Assembly: GCA_014529385.2 (NCBI GenBank)
Contig: CM043966.1
Location: 99,998,587 to 100,062,586, forward strand
Source: Adiantum capillus-veneris
Lineage: Eukaryota; Streptophyta; Polypodiopsida; Polypodiales; Pteridaceae
DNA: 64,000 nt
Direction of reading: 5' to 3'
Shown: positions 46,601 to 57,180 of the stretch, piece after piece
How the letters are laid out: each line of letters starts with the position of its first letter
Numbering within the stretch: position 1 is the first letter of the stretch
The notes under the pieces: model-generated
What the model was told of the DNA's origin: nothing
Databases searched by the model: none
What the model saw: the letters and a program-made list of their open reading frames with translations, nothing else
Made by a program: the position numbers and the translations under genes

Positions 46601-47989
46601 AGCCCCCCTGAGTCCCTTTTAAGCATAATTTCAACAAAAAAGTCAAATAGATAGAAAGAAACTCCTTGTGTGGATTTCAGAGCCTCCGAGCCGTTTTTTG
46701 ACTTTTGGAGTGCTTTTCGGCGATGAAATTTCTCGATGTTGGTCTCCATAGCTTCCCGATCCCTTGGGGATCCTTGCCATATGGTTTTTGTCGACATTGG
46801 CTTCACCGGAGCTCCATTTGGCAATTTGTCGCTCTAGAAGCGCCCGTGGTTGCATTTTCATGTCTTCGATGACTTGCAGTGGTCTACCACTATAGGACTT
46901 GGTTGTTGATGGTCTAGGAAAGCCGCTCGTTAAGTTTGGTGTCAAACGGACATGCGGTTTGGCCACGAGAGCTATTTGACACTTTGTGTGTCTGATGTCG
47001 TTTCTGAAGTTCAGTGCCGCTTCGGGTCACCATATGGCAATGTGGACTATATAGACTTGTCGACCATGTCGAGATGCTCCTACCCATGAGTTTTGGTAGC
47101 ATTTGGGCGCCTTTCCGTCGATTTCCCATTTGGTGGCCTCTCGCGGGGCTCTAGGAATTAGGGTTTTTTCCGATGGTTTTCTACTGCCTTTGGGCATCCA
47201 AAAGTGGTCTCCTATGCTAGGGTAAGATTCCAATGAAGCCTCATTGCTTTTGGGTTAGCCATTAGGTGGTCACTTCTACCTATAGGTCTCTACCGCTCTC
47301 TCTCTGTGTGAACCCTACACTAGTTTTCGTGACAAAACAACAAACATGCGCGAAAAGCTCAAGGTGGTGAGCCTACCTCTCATGTCTGGAGCCTGTCAGG
47401 TAGTTGTGCGCATCGTAGAAGATGCTGGAAATCCTGTTTGCTCTAGGTGGCAGAAGCTCTCTCTCAAAAGTCAATAGTGAAAATGAGCTTAAAATGAAGT
47501 GAAAATTTCTTATAATGGGGATCCCCGAACCACTTTCCATGAAATTTGACATGTGCTTCCAACTTCTTGCGAGATGCAACTTAGGCTCAAAAATTTCTTA
47601 ATTTGGACTCCATTTGCCTAGTTTACGAGAAATTTGACATTTCGGTCGAAATCTGGCCAAAACACGCTTTTCGCTCCCTTCTCATAATTGCACCCCCATT
47701 GTACCATAGGTTTTCCTATAGTCACTGATCATCCCTATATTTTTTTTTTTCGTTATGACCGTTTTTCACGTGCTTTTTGTATTTTTGAAGTTTTTCTACC
47801 GAAAATTAGTAAAATGAAAAGGAAAATAGCAAATCAAACCCAGAAAATCCCCAAAAATCATAATAAATCAAAAACATCACCACATAACACTATATACACT
47901 AACATGCAATTTTTATGGCCGAATTTCTCCGTTCTACCAATATTTTGCCCGAAAAATGGCTATTTTTACCTATATACACACACCTAGGG
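46601..47989. other. Unassigned internal part of element F
   Basis: No pol block is seen on either strand. Short minus frames (46519-47233) are unrecognised. RNase H and integrase of F should lie here or nearby and are missing. Confidence 0.5.
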
Positions 47990-47996
47990 GCTTGAT

Positions 47997-49007
47997 TTGG
48001 CGTTTGTGGTCATTACCATATATGTAGATGACCTTATTATTGTGGGTGACAATGCTATGGAGATTGACCAGGTGAAGGGTCTTCTCAAACAGGAGTTTGA
48101 AATGAAAGATTTAGGCGAGTTGCGCTACTTTCTTGGCATTGAGGTGATCAGGACTCGAGAGGGTGTATGGCTCTCACAGAGACAGTATGCTTTGGACATG
48201 TTGTCAAAGTATGGTATGGCTGATTGTAAGCCAATTTCTATTCCCTTGGATGTGAATGCAAAGCTGCGTGCAGAGAAGGGTGATGTTGTTGAGGATTTCA
48301 AGATGTACAGGAAGATTGTGGGTAGTCTAATCTACTTGACTATCACGAGGCCAGACTTGAGCTACACAGTAGGCTTGGAGAGTCAGTTCATGCAGCTTTC
48401 GAGGAAGCCACATTTGGATGGAGTACAATGCACACTTCGGTATGTGCAAGGGACTGTTGACTACGCATTGTTCTATGCAGCAGATGTGCCATTAGCATTG
48501 TATGGGTATATAGATGTAGATTGGGCAGGTAGCATTGTTGATAGGAGATCTACGAGTGGCTTCATGTTCTCTTTTGGGAGTGTTGCTGTTACTTGGAGCA
48601 GCAAAAAGCAGCCTACGGTTGCTTTATCGAGCACAGAGGCCGAGTACAGAGGTGCAGCAGTTGTGGCGTGCGGGGTAGTTTGGCTACGCACATTACTTGA
48701 GGACTTGGGAGTGCAGGTGGACCAGCAGATTGTCATCCATTGTGACAACCTCAGCACCATGCAGTTGGCCAGGAACCCAGTGTTCCATGCCAAGACCAAG
48801 CACATAGAGGTCCATTACCACTACGTTCGAGAGCGAGTGTTGGCGGGCGACATCGAATTGGTCTACCTCAGCATAGAGGAGCAGATAGCGGATATCTTTA
48901 CCAAGGCCCTCGGAGCTGAGAAGCTTCAACATTTCCAGACTATGCTTGGACTCTGCAACATGCAGAGCTCGAGGGGGAGTGTTGAGATGTCGAGCTCTAC
49001 ATCTTGA
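47997..49007 (+). CDS. Copia RT C-terminal part and RNase H, open frame
   Basis: The 336-residue frame has no stop. It begins just before the RT catalytic box ITIYVDDLIIVGD (Y-V-D-D), then LGELRYFLGIEV, LSQRQYALDMLSKYGM, the hinge RKIVGSLIYLTITRPDLSYTV, and RNase H with DVDWAGSIVDRRSTSG, SSTEAEYRGA, HCDNLSTMQLARNPVFHAKTKHIEVHYHYVRE and ADIFTKAL. These are standard Copia blocks in the right order. The upstream RT palm and fingers are missing, so no complete enzyme is encoded. The start codon is arbitrary because the frame enters at the break. Confidence 0.9.
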   Translation: MAFVVITIYVDDLIIVGDNAMEIDQVKGLLKQEFEMKDLGELRYFLGIEVIRTREGVWLSQRQYALDMLSKYGMADCKPISIPLDVNAKLRAEKGDVVEDFKMYRKIVGSLIYLTITRPDLSYTVGLESQFMQLSRKPHLDGVQCTLRYVQGTVDYALFYAADVPLALYGYIDVDWAGSIVDRRSTSGFMFSFGSVAVTWSSKKQPTVALSSTEAEYRGAAVVACGVVWLRTLLEDLGVQVDQQIVIHCDNLSTMQLARNPVFHAKTKHIEVHYHYVRERVLAGDIELVYLSIEEQIADIFTKALGAEKLQHFQTMLGLCNMQSSRGSVEMSSSTS

Positions 49008-49291
49008 GCTGGCATCCACTACTGGTCTTGGCCGCTTACGACATTTACTCACTGGCGCGTTAGGTGACCGACACGGAGGATCTCTGCCAGTGATTCTACA
49101 GCTCGACTACACTTATAGTGCCAGCCTAGTACGCTTCTAGCGTATTCACACTTAGTGACCGCATGTACATATGTGCTACTTTTCAGCTTTAGCACTAAGT
49201 CATTTTGTACTCTCTTTTCTGTGAGAAGAAGAAGAAGCTTTCCATCTCTGTGTGGTGTGTGCTTATCTTGTGTAGCTCTCTTGCATCCTCA
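48980..49291 (+). repeat. Copia 3' LTR (tentative end)
   Basis: It starts TGTTGAGATG after a polypurine tract. The end is CCTCA at 49291 or TTTTCA at 49300, just before F sequence resumes. No partner is present. Confidence 0.55.
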
Positions 49292-49304
49292 TTCTTTTCA
49301 AAGA

Positions 49305-50203
49305 TTCGGCCTTGTCTAACCAGAAAAATGCACTTTTTTGGGTTAAGACAGATTCGATATGTTCTAGATTTCTCAAATATCTTTTGTAAATGGTCTATAT
49401 GTTCCTCTCGTAGAAGAGAGTGTACACAAAGATCATCCATATATATTTCTAATAATATTCTCAGGTATTCTTTGAACGCATGCATCATTAACCTTTGAAA
49501 GGTAGCTGGTGCATTGGTTAAGCCAAATGGCATAACTCTATACGCATATATTTCCCATTCTGTGGCAAACGCTGTTTTGTGTTGATCTTCTATTGCAATT
49601 GCCAGTTGGTTATACCCTGAAAACCCATCTAGAAAGGAAGAAGCCATTTTCCCGGCCACCCTCTCAAGTACATGTTTGCGATTGGCAAGGGATAATTATC
49701 CCTTATGGTGGCTACATTTACCTTTTTGAGGTTCACACACACTTGCAGTTTTCCGTTCTTTTTGGGGACAACCACAACGGGTGACACCCAATCTGTATGC
49801 TCGATTTCGTAGATGAATTCAACATCCATCAGCTTGTCAAACTCCTCTTTGATTCATTTAGGAAATGTGTCATTATATGTATAAGGACGCTGTTTGCTAG
49901 GTTTGGCATCTGATTTCAAAGGAATTGTATATGTCGATGGATCAACTCCTTTGAGGTCTTGTAGGACCATGCAAACACGTCTTTATACTTCTTGAGAAGC
50001 TGTGTTAGCAGTTCTTCTTCTTTAGGCTCTAAATTAGTTGCGATATAGACTGGCTGAGGCTTTTCACCTGGTTCAGCGAGGTCTATCCGTTTTGCATTTT
50101 TCGGCCCATCGTAAGATTCTTGGTTTATCCTTTCCCTGACTGGTGGTGTCATTATGATTTTCCTAGTCCTGGATGGTAAATTTCCGATAGTGTGATGGTA
50201 CAT
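49305..50203 (-). pseudogene. Reverse transcriptase of element F
   Basis: Minus-strand frames give LLKKYKDVFAWSYKT (pre-RT), WVSPVVVVPKKNGKLQVCVN-KKVN, RDNYPLPI, the palm block SSFLDGFSGYNQLAIA with the first aspartate, [15 protein letters not shown] and the catalytic box EIYMDDLCVHS (YMDD). The end reads KKCIFLVRQG, where the Copia fragment cuts it. Stops and frame changes split it at about 49630-49660 and 49916. The FSGYNQ and YMDD forms resemble the Athila/Tat side of Gypsy by eye. Confidence 0.8.
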
Positions 50204-50229
50204 TCATGTTTCTTTTTTTTGACTCCTCC

Positions 50230-50965
50230 TTACCATCACTTTCTCCCTCCGTCGTAAAGACCGTTTCAGTTCTTGGTATTTCTTTTTACGCTCCAATTTG
50301 GTCCACTCTGAGTCTTTTGTTGTTTCTTGTTTTGATTTTTGAGATTTTTTTTATTTTGTTTCTGTTTTAGCTTTCCGTACTTGTTTTATTTCCCCTTTCG
50401 TCCGTTCCCTTCGCACTCTCAAGAATCTTCCTGATATTTGGTCTTTTACACAATCATGTGCCTTGACAAGCATTAGATAGTGAGTTTTATCTTTTATCAT
50501 GGGCATCATGTGCTCACTCATTTTGTTTTCTGCTCGTTTCTTTCTATATCGTTCTTGGCGTCTAGGGTGCTGATTGGCAAAATCATAAAACTTCATATTC
50601 TCTATTTTCTCCCCACACTCGCTTGAGTTGTCTGAACACTCATTATCTGCGTCGTTATTTACCTCCAGTTACTCTGAGGAGTTATAAAACTCTTCTTGTT
50701 TTGGTGGTTCTACATTCTCATCTCCTCTTGGTATAAGACTTACCATGTAATAGGGTAGCACATCATAGCCATCCTTATCGCAAAATTTCATCGTTGGGCT
50801 ATTTGTAATGGTACAGACATCCAATGTTGCTAGTATGTGTTCCCATTCTAGAGATTCCAAGGCATCTTCAGGAAAAGGTTCCGGAATATAATCCTTGTCC
50901 TCAATCGCTCTTTCTAAGACGCATTCCTCTCTTTTTAAGCTCCCACAATGTGAAGCTCCGCACAT
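50230..50965 (-). pseudogene. Protease-RT linker of element F
   Basis: The frames 50669-50965 and 50351-50596 are acidic then very basic (KTETK, RRERTKGE). They lie between protease and RT and have no motif I recognise. They carry stops near 50669 and after 50351. Confidence 0.45.
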
Positions 50966-51076
50966 CCATAGCTCTTTTTGTGTTCCCTAACCATGCGGGG
51001 AGTTCGGACCCTGCCAATGTAGCTGAATCAAACTCTTCCACTGGTGTCTGGTTCACATCTTTGTAACTATGGTCTT

Positions 51077-52008
51077 TCAGGTGTATTTTGGTTGTAGTTT
51101 TGCCGTGTCTGAGGTATACGTGGTCGTAACCCCAATCCTGGACCACTTTAATTGTCTCATGAATGGTCTTCCCAAGATGATCTCGTAATTATTCTTTTTG
51201 TCGAAATCGACTATTGCAAATGTATGCTCATACTCGATTCCGCACGAGGTGACAATTACTTTTTCTGAGAGTCCTAAAGGCTTTTCCATAAACCCGTCTG
51301 CCAATTGTAATTTCATTTTGGTAGCTCTCAAAGCCGGTTTTTCCCATTTTTTCCAGATTTCCTTGGTGGAAATAGCGACTCCTGCTCCACTTCAAGAATA
51401 GCTTTGGAAACTACTCCTTGGAATTCTACTAGTAGCGTGGTGTTTCCATCTTCTCCCTCGCAATATTCTCCAACCTTGTTTAAGGGTATTGGCCTAGTGT
51501 TTAGTTGAGGCTTGTCCAATTCTCTGATCCCTTCCTGACGCTTCAAGGTGGGGTCTTTCACTCCAAATTTTTCTAAGCATTTGCCTACGGTGGTCCACAT
51601 GTTTGGTCGTAACCTCAGGAGTTCGGCTAATGTGATTGTACATGCCATAGGGGTGGACAGCAACTCAATCAACCCTTGTGAATCCATCATTCTGTTAGAA
51701 GAAAGTCTTTGAGATGGGATTTCTCTCACCTCAGACTTGGCTTCATACTCTCCTAGGTAAGAGGGTAGAGTTTTTAGCGAGTCTGGTTGGCTGTGCCCCA
51801 AACTAATTGATCCCTGGTCTCCCCCTTGCGAATGCATATCAAATTTCATTTGTGATCTTGCCTCAAATTCCTCAATAGGAGGTAAGATCTCAATTTTCTC
51901 TTTTCTCATGCTATCCATGTGGTAACTCACCCTGTTATCTTCGTTGGCATCACGGATCTGCTTCCACAGATCATCTAGACCATTACAATCCTTACCCATT
52001 TCTACCAA
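51077..52008 (-). pseudogene. Protease region of element F
   Basis: The frame 51328-52008 continues gag in the same phase after a TAG at 52018-52020. It contains YLGEYEAK, LIELLSTPMACTITLAELLRLRPNMW, and reaches a region like the start of a retropepsin. Its continuation 51077-51331 in a shifted frame has VTSCGIEYEHTFAIVDFDKKNNYEIILGRPFMRQ, the retropepsin C-terminal block (I-I-L-G-R-P-F). A classical D-S/T-G active site is not visible between the two and may be lost at the shift near 51330. Confidence 0.6.
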
Positions 52009-52017
52009 TGCTTTATG

Positions 52018-54180
52018 CTAAAACCCCTCACTTGTCTCATCTGTCGTATTTGGCACTATGATAGGCTCTCCCCTGGACTCAGAGGCATTAGTGAGTCTCT
52101 CCTTCATTTCTACTTGTTTCTCTAAAGTTGGTTTGATAGGGGTTGGGGTTGGTACTTCATGCCAGCTTACAGGTTTACCAAGCGGGTTTTCTATCAAGAA
52201 TTGAGTTGTTTCAATCATCTTTCTACACATTTTCAACCTCTGTTTTTCTATTTCAGCATATGGATAAGTCATCCATCTTTGCTCTTGGGTTTGGTTGTTT
52301 CTGAGTCTGGCTTCGTAAGCTTTTAAGAGTGCGTCTAACTGCTCATTTACCTTTTCTGCCAACACTGATCCTCCTGATCCTACACTTTTGGGTTCTGCTA
52401 TTTCCTTGGGTGCTATGGTTGCCGCAGTGTGTGAGCTTAGGCTAGCTAGATCCTCTAACCGCTCTAATTTATCTGTGGTGTGTTTTAACTCCTCGGATAG
52501 AGCCGTTTGCTCTTGTTCTCTCTTAGCTTTCATACGCGCCTTTCTAGATTTCCAAGTGCTTCTCTGATTTTTCGTTTCTAAACTTGGGGCATCGGTTTTT
52601 GGCTCTTCAATTATGGGTTCGTTCGTCATTCTTTGAGCTTGGGCTTGTGTCACTGCCTGAATAGGTATTATTGTGTCATTTTCTGACCCTCCACTGGAAG
52701 GCACTGCTTCTAGCATGTTCAAGGTAGTTTTTGCTCCTTTGCTCCGGTTCTTAGGGAAATCAGGAATCAAATGAGTAACTCCACACTCGGTGCAATATGC
52801 GTTGACTCTAATGATTTCATCATGAGGACAGTCTCTTAGCCAATGGTCTCCACCACACTTGTAGCAGGGTCCCTTAGATTGTTGAGGTGCTCCTTGAACT
52901 CCTCTTTGTTGGTATGCATGTCTCTGCCCACCCATGCCTCCGTTGGCTATGAACAACAATGTTCGTTCATCCAAGCTATATCTTCCTTCTCCCGCTGCAT
53001 GTGCAGCTGTTGGTGGTCCTGCACCTCCTATCATGCTCCATGGTTCTGGCGTTGAGGTTTCTTCCGGTGGATAATAGACAGGATTTGCAGCATATCCATT
53101 GGGATCTTCATAATATGCATGCATAGGCACCAAAGCCTTCTCTTCTGGTTCGGTTATTGTTGGTGTGTATCATATGCTGACTGGTCGTAATCCTGGTAGG
53201 GGTGGTTGTTGCCCCAACACTGGTTGTGGTCTTTCTACACCTACAGGTCCTGGTAGGTTGCCTGCTTGATACCTAGGCATCGGTGGAAGTTGAGGAGATG
53301 CTACCTGAGCCTTGGGAGCATAAGGTCTCTCTCACACATATCCCTTGTTATAATAACATTCCTCCATCCCATGGTTTGTCCATTTTTGTTCAATAGCACA
53401 CCACTTGGGCTGTTTAGCCTGAGGTTTGGTGTACAGGTTAATCTTTTTTAGCACTTCCTCTACAAGCTGCTCCTGGCTTACAGCTACTTCTCCTTTCGGT
53501 GCCGTCTTAGCGGACTTGCTTCCACTTTGTTGTGAGGATGAATCGTCATCAAGATCCTTGAACTCACCCTCTTTGTAAACCGCACAATTGTCTACAAGGT
53601 AAAGAGCCTCCTTAGTTAACTCATTTAGCGTCGTGCTCCTCTTCATATGTAAGTCCTTCTGGAGATCTGCATTCCTTACTCCTTGAATAAATATAAGAAT
53701 AAGTTTGGACTGAGTTTGCAGTTCTTTCACAGGGCAGAACTTAACATATCTTTTTAGTCTTAGGGATGCCTTTCTCACAGATTCCCCATATTTCTGTTTG
53801 AATTTATGGATTTGTGAGACTGTATTATGAGCTATCCCTCTTTGTGAGAATTCCTCAATAAACTCGTCAAACACCTCCTCAATAGACTCAAAGTCTCTAC
53901 ACTCCACAGAGTCAAACCAAGTAGCTGCATCCTCCTCTAGGGTTAGTCCAAACCCTGCAAATTGGGTAGGGAATTTTAACACCTCTTCAGCTCTAATTAC
54001 ACGCACAAAGGCTGCTACATGATCTCTAGGATCTCTGTTTCCCGTGTATTTCTTGTTTGCCCATTTTTGCACTTGAGAAGGTCTAATTCTACGATGGTCT
54101 ACAAATCTCATCATTGGATCTCCTCGTTCCAATCTATATACCTCCTCTGGTCTCCGGTAGTGGGCGGGTTCCTCTCCCAA
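52018..54180 (-). pseudogene. Gag of element F
   Basis: One frame runs from 54180 to 52018, broken only by a TGA at about 53332-53334 (probable CGA change). It has the capsid block RIRPSQVQKWANKKY, AAFVRVIRAEEVLKFPTQFAGFGLTLEEDAATWFDSV, FIEEFSQR, LKRYVKFCPVKELQ and ALYLVDNC. Next come a proline-rich part and a zinc knuckle CYKCGGDHWLRDC followed by CTECGVTHLIPDF, a second, degenerate one. A TAG at 52018-52020 then separates it from protease in the same phase. Such an arrangement can be natural (stop-codon readthrough) but decay from CAG is simpler. Confidence 0.75.
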
Positions 54181-54617
54181 TGGTGCTCCTAAGCCGTAAT
54201 TTCTAACTGTTCTTGCAAGAGATGGTTCATCTCTTTGAATTCGCTCTATGGGTGGTCTTCCAGGCTCTGTTGACCCTTGAGTTTTTGGCTTACTCTCTCC
54301 TTGATACCGTGAATAGAGTGGTGGTTCTTGTAAATCCCTTAGCCCTCGTGCGGCTTGATAACCATCTCAGTTTCGGTCGTGTTCTAGTGTTGCACTCTGT
54401 CTAAGCCATGCCTGCAATGATGGCTGGGTTGTTGATTGGTTCTGGTTGTTGAACATCTACGGTCAGGTAGAATGTGAGGTCGCATCATAATCTTCTGAAA
54501 ATGGATTTGTCGACTTGCTAGGGGTGTAGGTGGCTCTTGGCACTTCTTCGTGGGCATATTTTGATGCTTCTGGAACTGCTGCCTTTTCTACCCCTCTGGG
54601 AGAATACGTTTGTATTC
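54181..54617 (-). pseudogene. Broken N-terminal linker of gag F
   Basis: Between two open gag parts the frame has several stops. Pieces of proline- and glutamine-rich linker remain. Confidence 0.4.
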
Positions 54618-55295
54618 TTACCCGTACCTATCAACAAAAACGATATCCTTCCCCATAGCAATTTCATAAGAGATTAAATAAAGAACCTTGTCTTTGCTTA
54701 ATTCGTTTGGATAGGGTTCTTTGCAACGAAAGTAAGAGACTATTCCCTCGCTCTCATGCTTGTAAATTCCCACATTCTCATAATAGGTTGAGACCCTGGT
54801 TGTTTTCTTATCGTACATAAAAAGCGCTCCAGGTCGATCAATGTTTCGAGGCGGTTCTTGAGTTTCTGAAACCATTTTTCCTTTCGCCATGTTATCTCCA
54901 TATCTATTGTAATCCTCAGGGTTACTAACTATCAGATAGTGGTTCCCCTTTTCGTCTCGAAATCTATCTCCATCATCATAGACTCGAATTATTTCCAGTC
55001 TCTGAGCCAGCCTTTCTTCAACGAAAATACACTTGCATCCTCGATAGTTAGAATAAACTAGGGCTCCCCTCGAGTTTTTTCCTTCTAAGAAGATTATAGT
55101 GAACTTGGAATCGTTCAAAGGATTTTGGGAGGTGCTTCGTCCTGGCATTGGTCCGTCATAGGTGAAACCTCCTAGCTGTTGACTACCCATCATGACGAAG
55201 GATTTGTCTGATGAAGTGTCAGTATCACTACCCTCCTCAATAATCCGTGCTAGTTGATCTAGCCTTGCATGGGTTACACTCTCCTCGGTGGACAC
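54618..55295 (-). CDS. N-terminal ORF of element F, unrecognised (gag start or separate)
   Basis: A 225-residue frame begins MSTEESVTHARLDQLARIIEEGSDTDTSS and ends DKVLYLISYEIAMGKDIVFVDRYG. The first third is acidic and serine-rich. The rest is compact, with FTIIFLEGKNSRGALVYSNYRGCKCIFVEERLAQRLEI and GVVSYF-RCKEPYP-like sequence. I recognise no domain. It could be the true gag N-terminus, separated by a frameshift near 54620, or a distinct ORF before gag as in Ogre elements. Confidence 0.5.
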   Translation of the reverse strand: MSTEESVTHARLDQLARIIEEGSDTDTSSDKSFVMMGSQQLGGFTYDGPMPGRSTSQNPLNDSKFTIIFLEGKNSRGALVYSNYRGCKCIFVEERLAQRLEIIRVYDDGDRFRDEKGNHYLIVSNPEDYNRYGDNMAKGKMVSETQEPPRNIDRPGALFMYDKKTTRVSTYYENVGIYKHESEGIVSYFRCKEPYPNELSKDKVLYLISYEIAMGKDIVFVDRYG

Positions 55296-55781
55296 TAAGC
55301 TACCCTAATCACCTGCCACCTTTTGGTCTCTAAAAATTTATCTTCTTGATCTTAAATTCATCAAACTTAGCAATGCAACTTAACACAAATCCAACCACTC
55401 ACCTGGCAAAGGATCCGTTTCCGCACAACTTCTTGCTTTGCAACTGAATATACATGTACACAAGCATTTAATTTCGGCAATCGAATCAAAGCACTTAACC
55501 GCTAGAGGTGATTTTAATAATGATTGGTATAACTAGAGAGGTAACCTCAACCACTACTGTATTTTATATACTTCTGATGTTCTGGATAGGTCTGCTAATC
55601 TGGAATTGTACTTCCCTTGGATGTTGATCAATGTACATGAAAAGTCTTAATTCCATCTTTGCTCCGTCAATAGGTCAAAAAAGGTCCAAATTCACTTCTG
55701 AAAGAAGTTCTAGAATCCTTAAGTCAAATGGAACAACACTGTATAACCTCAGTCAAATTTTCTTTTCACTAAGCCCCAGTA

Positions 55782-55803
55782 GACATCCTACGCGTAGGAT
55801 GTC
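55782..55803. repeat. Palindrome F, copy 5
   Basis: Perfect, extending to 24 bases with the flanking A and T. Confidence 0.95.
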
Positions 55804-56056
55804 TCCTACTCTATTTTGCCTAGATTTTTGCACTATAGATTCCCCTTGATGTGTTGAGTCCACAGTTGTTCTTACTTTTTGATTTGGACACCTATAAGCT
55901 GGTCAATGGATCGGAAATTTGTTCTAGCAGCCTAACGTTGGTCTGACCAGTCAAATCAACTCCAATTTGGACCAAAATTGACTAGGAGGCTTGCCTCAGG
56001 CTATACAACACCCTGCTATGCCCACAGTCAGTTTTTGGCTTCAATTTCATGCATTA

Positions 56057-56078
56057 GACATTCTACGCGTAGCATGTC
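56057..56078. repeat. Palindrome F, copy 6
   Basis: Two differences from the consensus (ATTCTACG and TAGCATG), leaving one unpaired position in each arm. The TACGCGTA centre is intact. Confidence 0.9.
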
Positions 56079-56181
56079 TAATTGCTCTAAATAACTTCAA
56101 ATACAAAGTACAGACTCCCCTTAAGGTGCTGATCACTTTGGTATGCTCAAATCTGGATTTGGACTGCTGATTCACACAAAA

Positions 56182-56203
56182 CACATCCTACACGTAGGAT
56201 GTC
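56182..56203. repeat. Palindrome F, copy 7
   Basis: CACATCC on the left and one CpG-type change in the centre (TACACGTA). Confidence 0.9.
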
Positions 56204-56624
56204 CTTTTGGCCTGTTTGACCCCAGACTTATGCCACAGCTTCCCCTTGATGTCAGCAACCCAGTGCTATGCTTAAATTTTGGTTTGGATTTCAAAAGACC
56301 CCAATTTTAGTTGTTCTAGCTCTTTTCAGTCAAAGATGCTAAAGTCTGCTTAGAACTTAATTTTCTCACCCAATTGAGATGAAACCTTTCTCAGTCACTC
56401 AATATATCATGCATATCATGCTCATGCAGCCACCCTATGGTTTTGGTCTTAAAATAATGCCTTGGTACAATTTGGGTAGGATTCCTGGCAATTTCTATCT
56501 ATCTGGCCTTATCCTGTCAAGATATGGTCAAATTTACACTTTCCATGTGAAAATAGGGTAAAAACTACCTTCTGAACACACTAGTCAACTCAAAATTTCA
56601 AAATTCCCCCCAAATCACCCTATA

Positions 56625-56646
56625 GACATCCTACGCGTAGGATGTC
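56625..56646. repeat. Palindrome F, copy 8
   Basis: Perfect 22-base palindrome, followed by TCCT. Confidence 0.95.
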
Positions 56647-57160
56647 TCCTGGCTTAAAATTTATTTTTTTCCTGATAGAAATGCTCCTGATGCTCTGCAG
56701 CTCTCTCAAAAACACTCACAGCAACTTTTGAACTTCACTTCAGCTTTCAAACACACTTTTGCGTCTTTTACAACCTTGTGATGAACGTAACAGCAAGTAT
56801 AACATGCATGAAGTGCTCTAGATCATAAATCATGATGTCCTACTTACCCTATTCCTACTCATCATGTGAAATGGTGATAATGGTGTTTTGGTTGCTTCCG
56901 GGCTTCTTCGAACTCTCAAACTCTTCTTTCACTGCTTCTACCACTCAAGCTCCTACTCTCAACTAAAGCCTAAAACTACCTAAGTCTACCTAAGTCGAAG
57001 GTAGACACACGCTCTAGGCCAGACACACACTCCCTAGACTCCCTCTAAGACCTAGAGAGTCCTCCACCCTCTGATCCTATCTAAATGTAAAACGAGACTC
57101 TGGCAAGCGAGAGAATCCCTATCCTCAAGGACTAGTCTCGATCACCTACCTAGGGTTTTC

Positions 57161-57179
57161 GTCCCCGGCAGCGGCGCCA
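57161..57179 (-). other. Primer-binding site of element F
   Basis: The minus strand reads TGGCGCCGCTGCCGGGGAC, one base after the LTR end, the plant Gypsy site attributed to tRNA-Asp with one change. Confidence 0.85.
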
Positions 57180-57180
57180 A

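Larger units (their letters stand above)
47990..49300 (+). mobile_element. Copia 3' fragment inside element F
   Basis: Plus strand, opposite to F. It starts abruptly in RT, runs through RNase H, a purine tract (TCGAGGGGGAG) and a 3' LTR of about 312-321 bases from 48980. It interrupts F just after the RT block KCIFLVRQG. No 5' part and no clear target duplication, so it came in truncated or F lost sequence on its left. Confidence 0.75.
55296..57160 (-). other. 5' leader of element F with palindrome repeats
   Basis: It has four palindromes (55782, 56057, 56182, 56625). The first three are followed by CCCCTT(G/A)A-G-T about 60 bases on and by GATTTGGA-like sequence about 95 bases on, the same order as in the second leader. 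There is no open frame of note. Confidence 0.7.
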
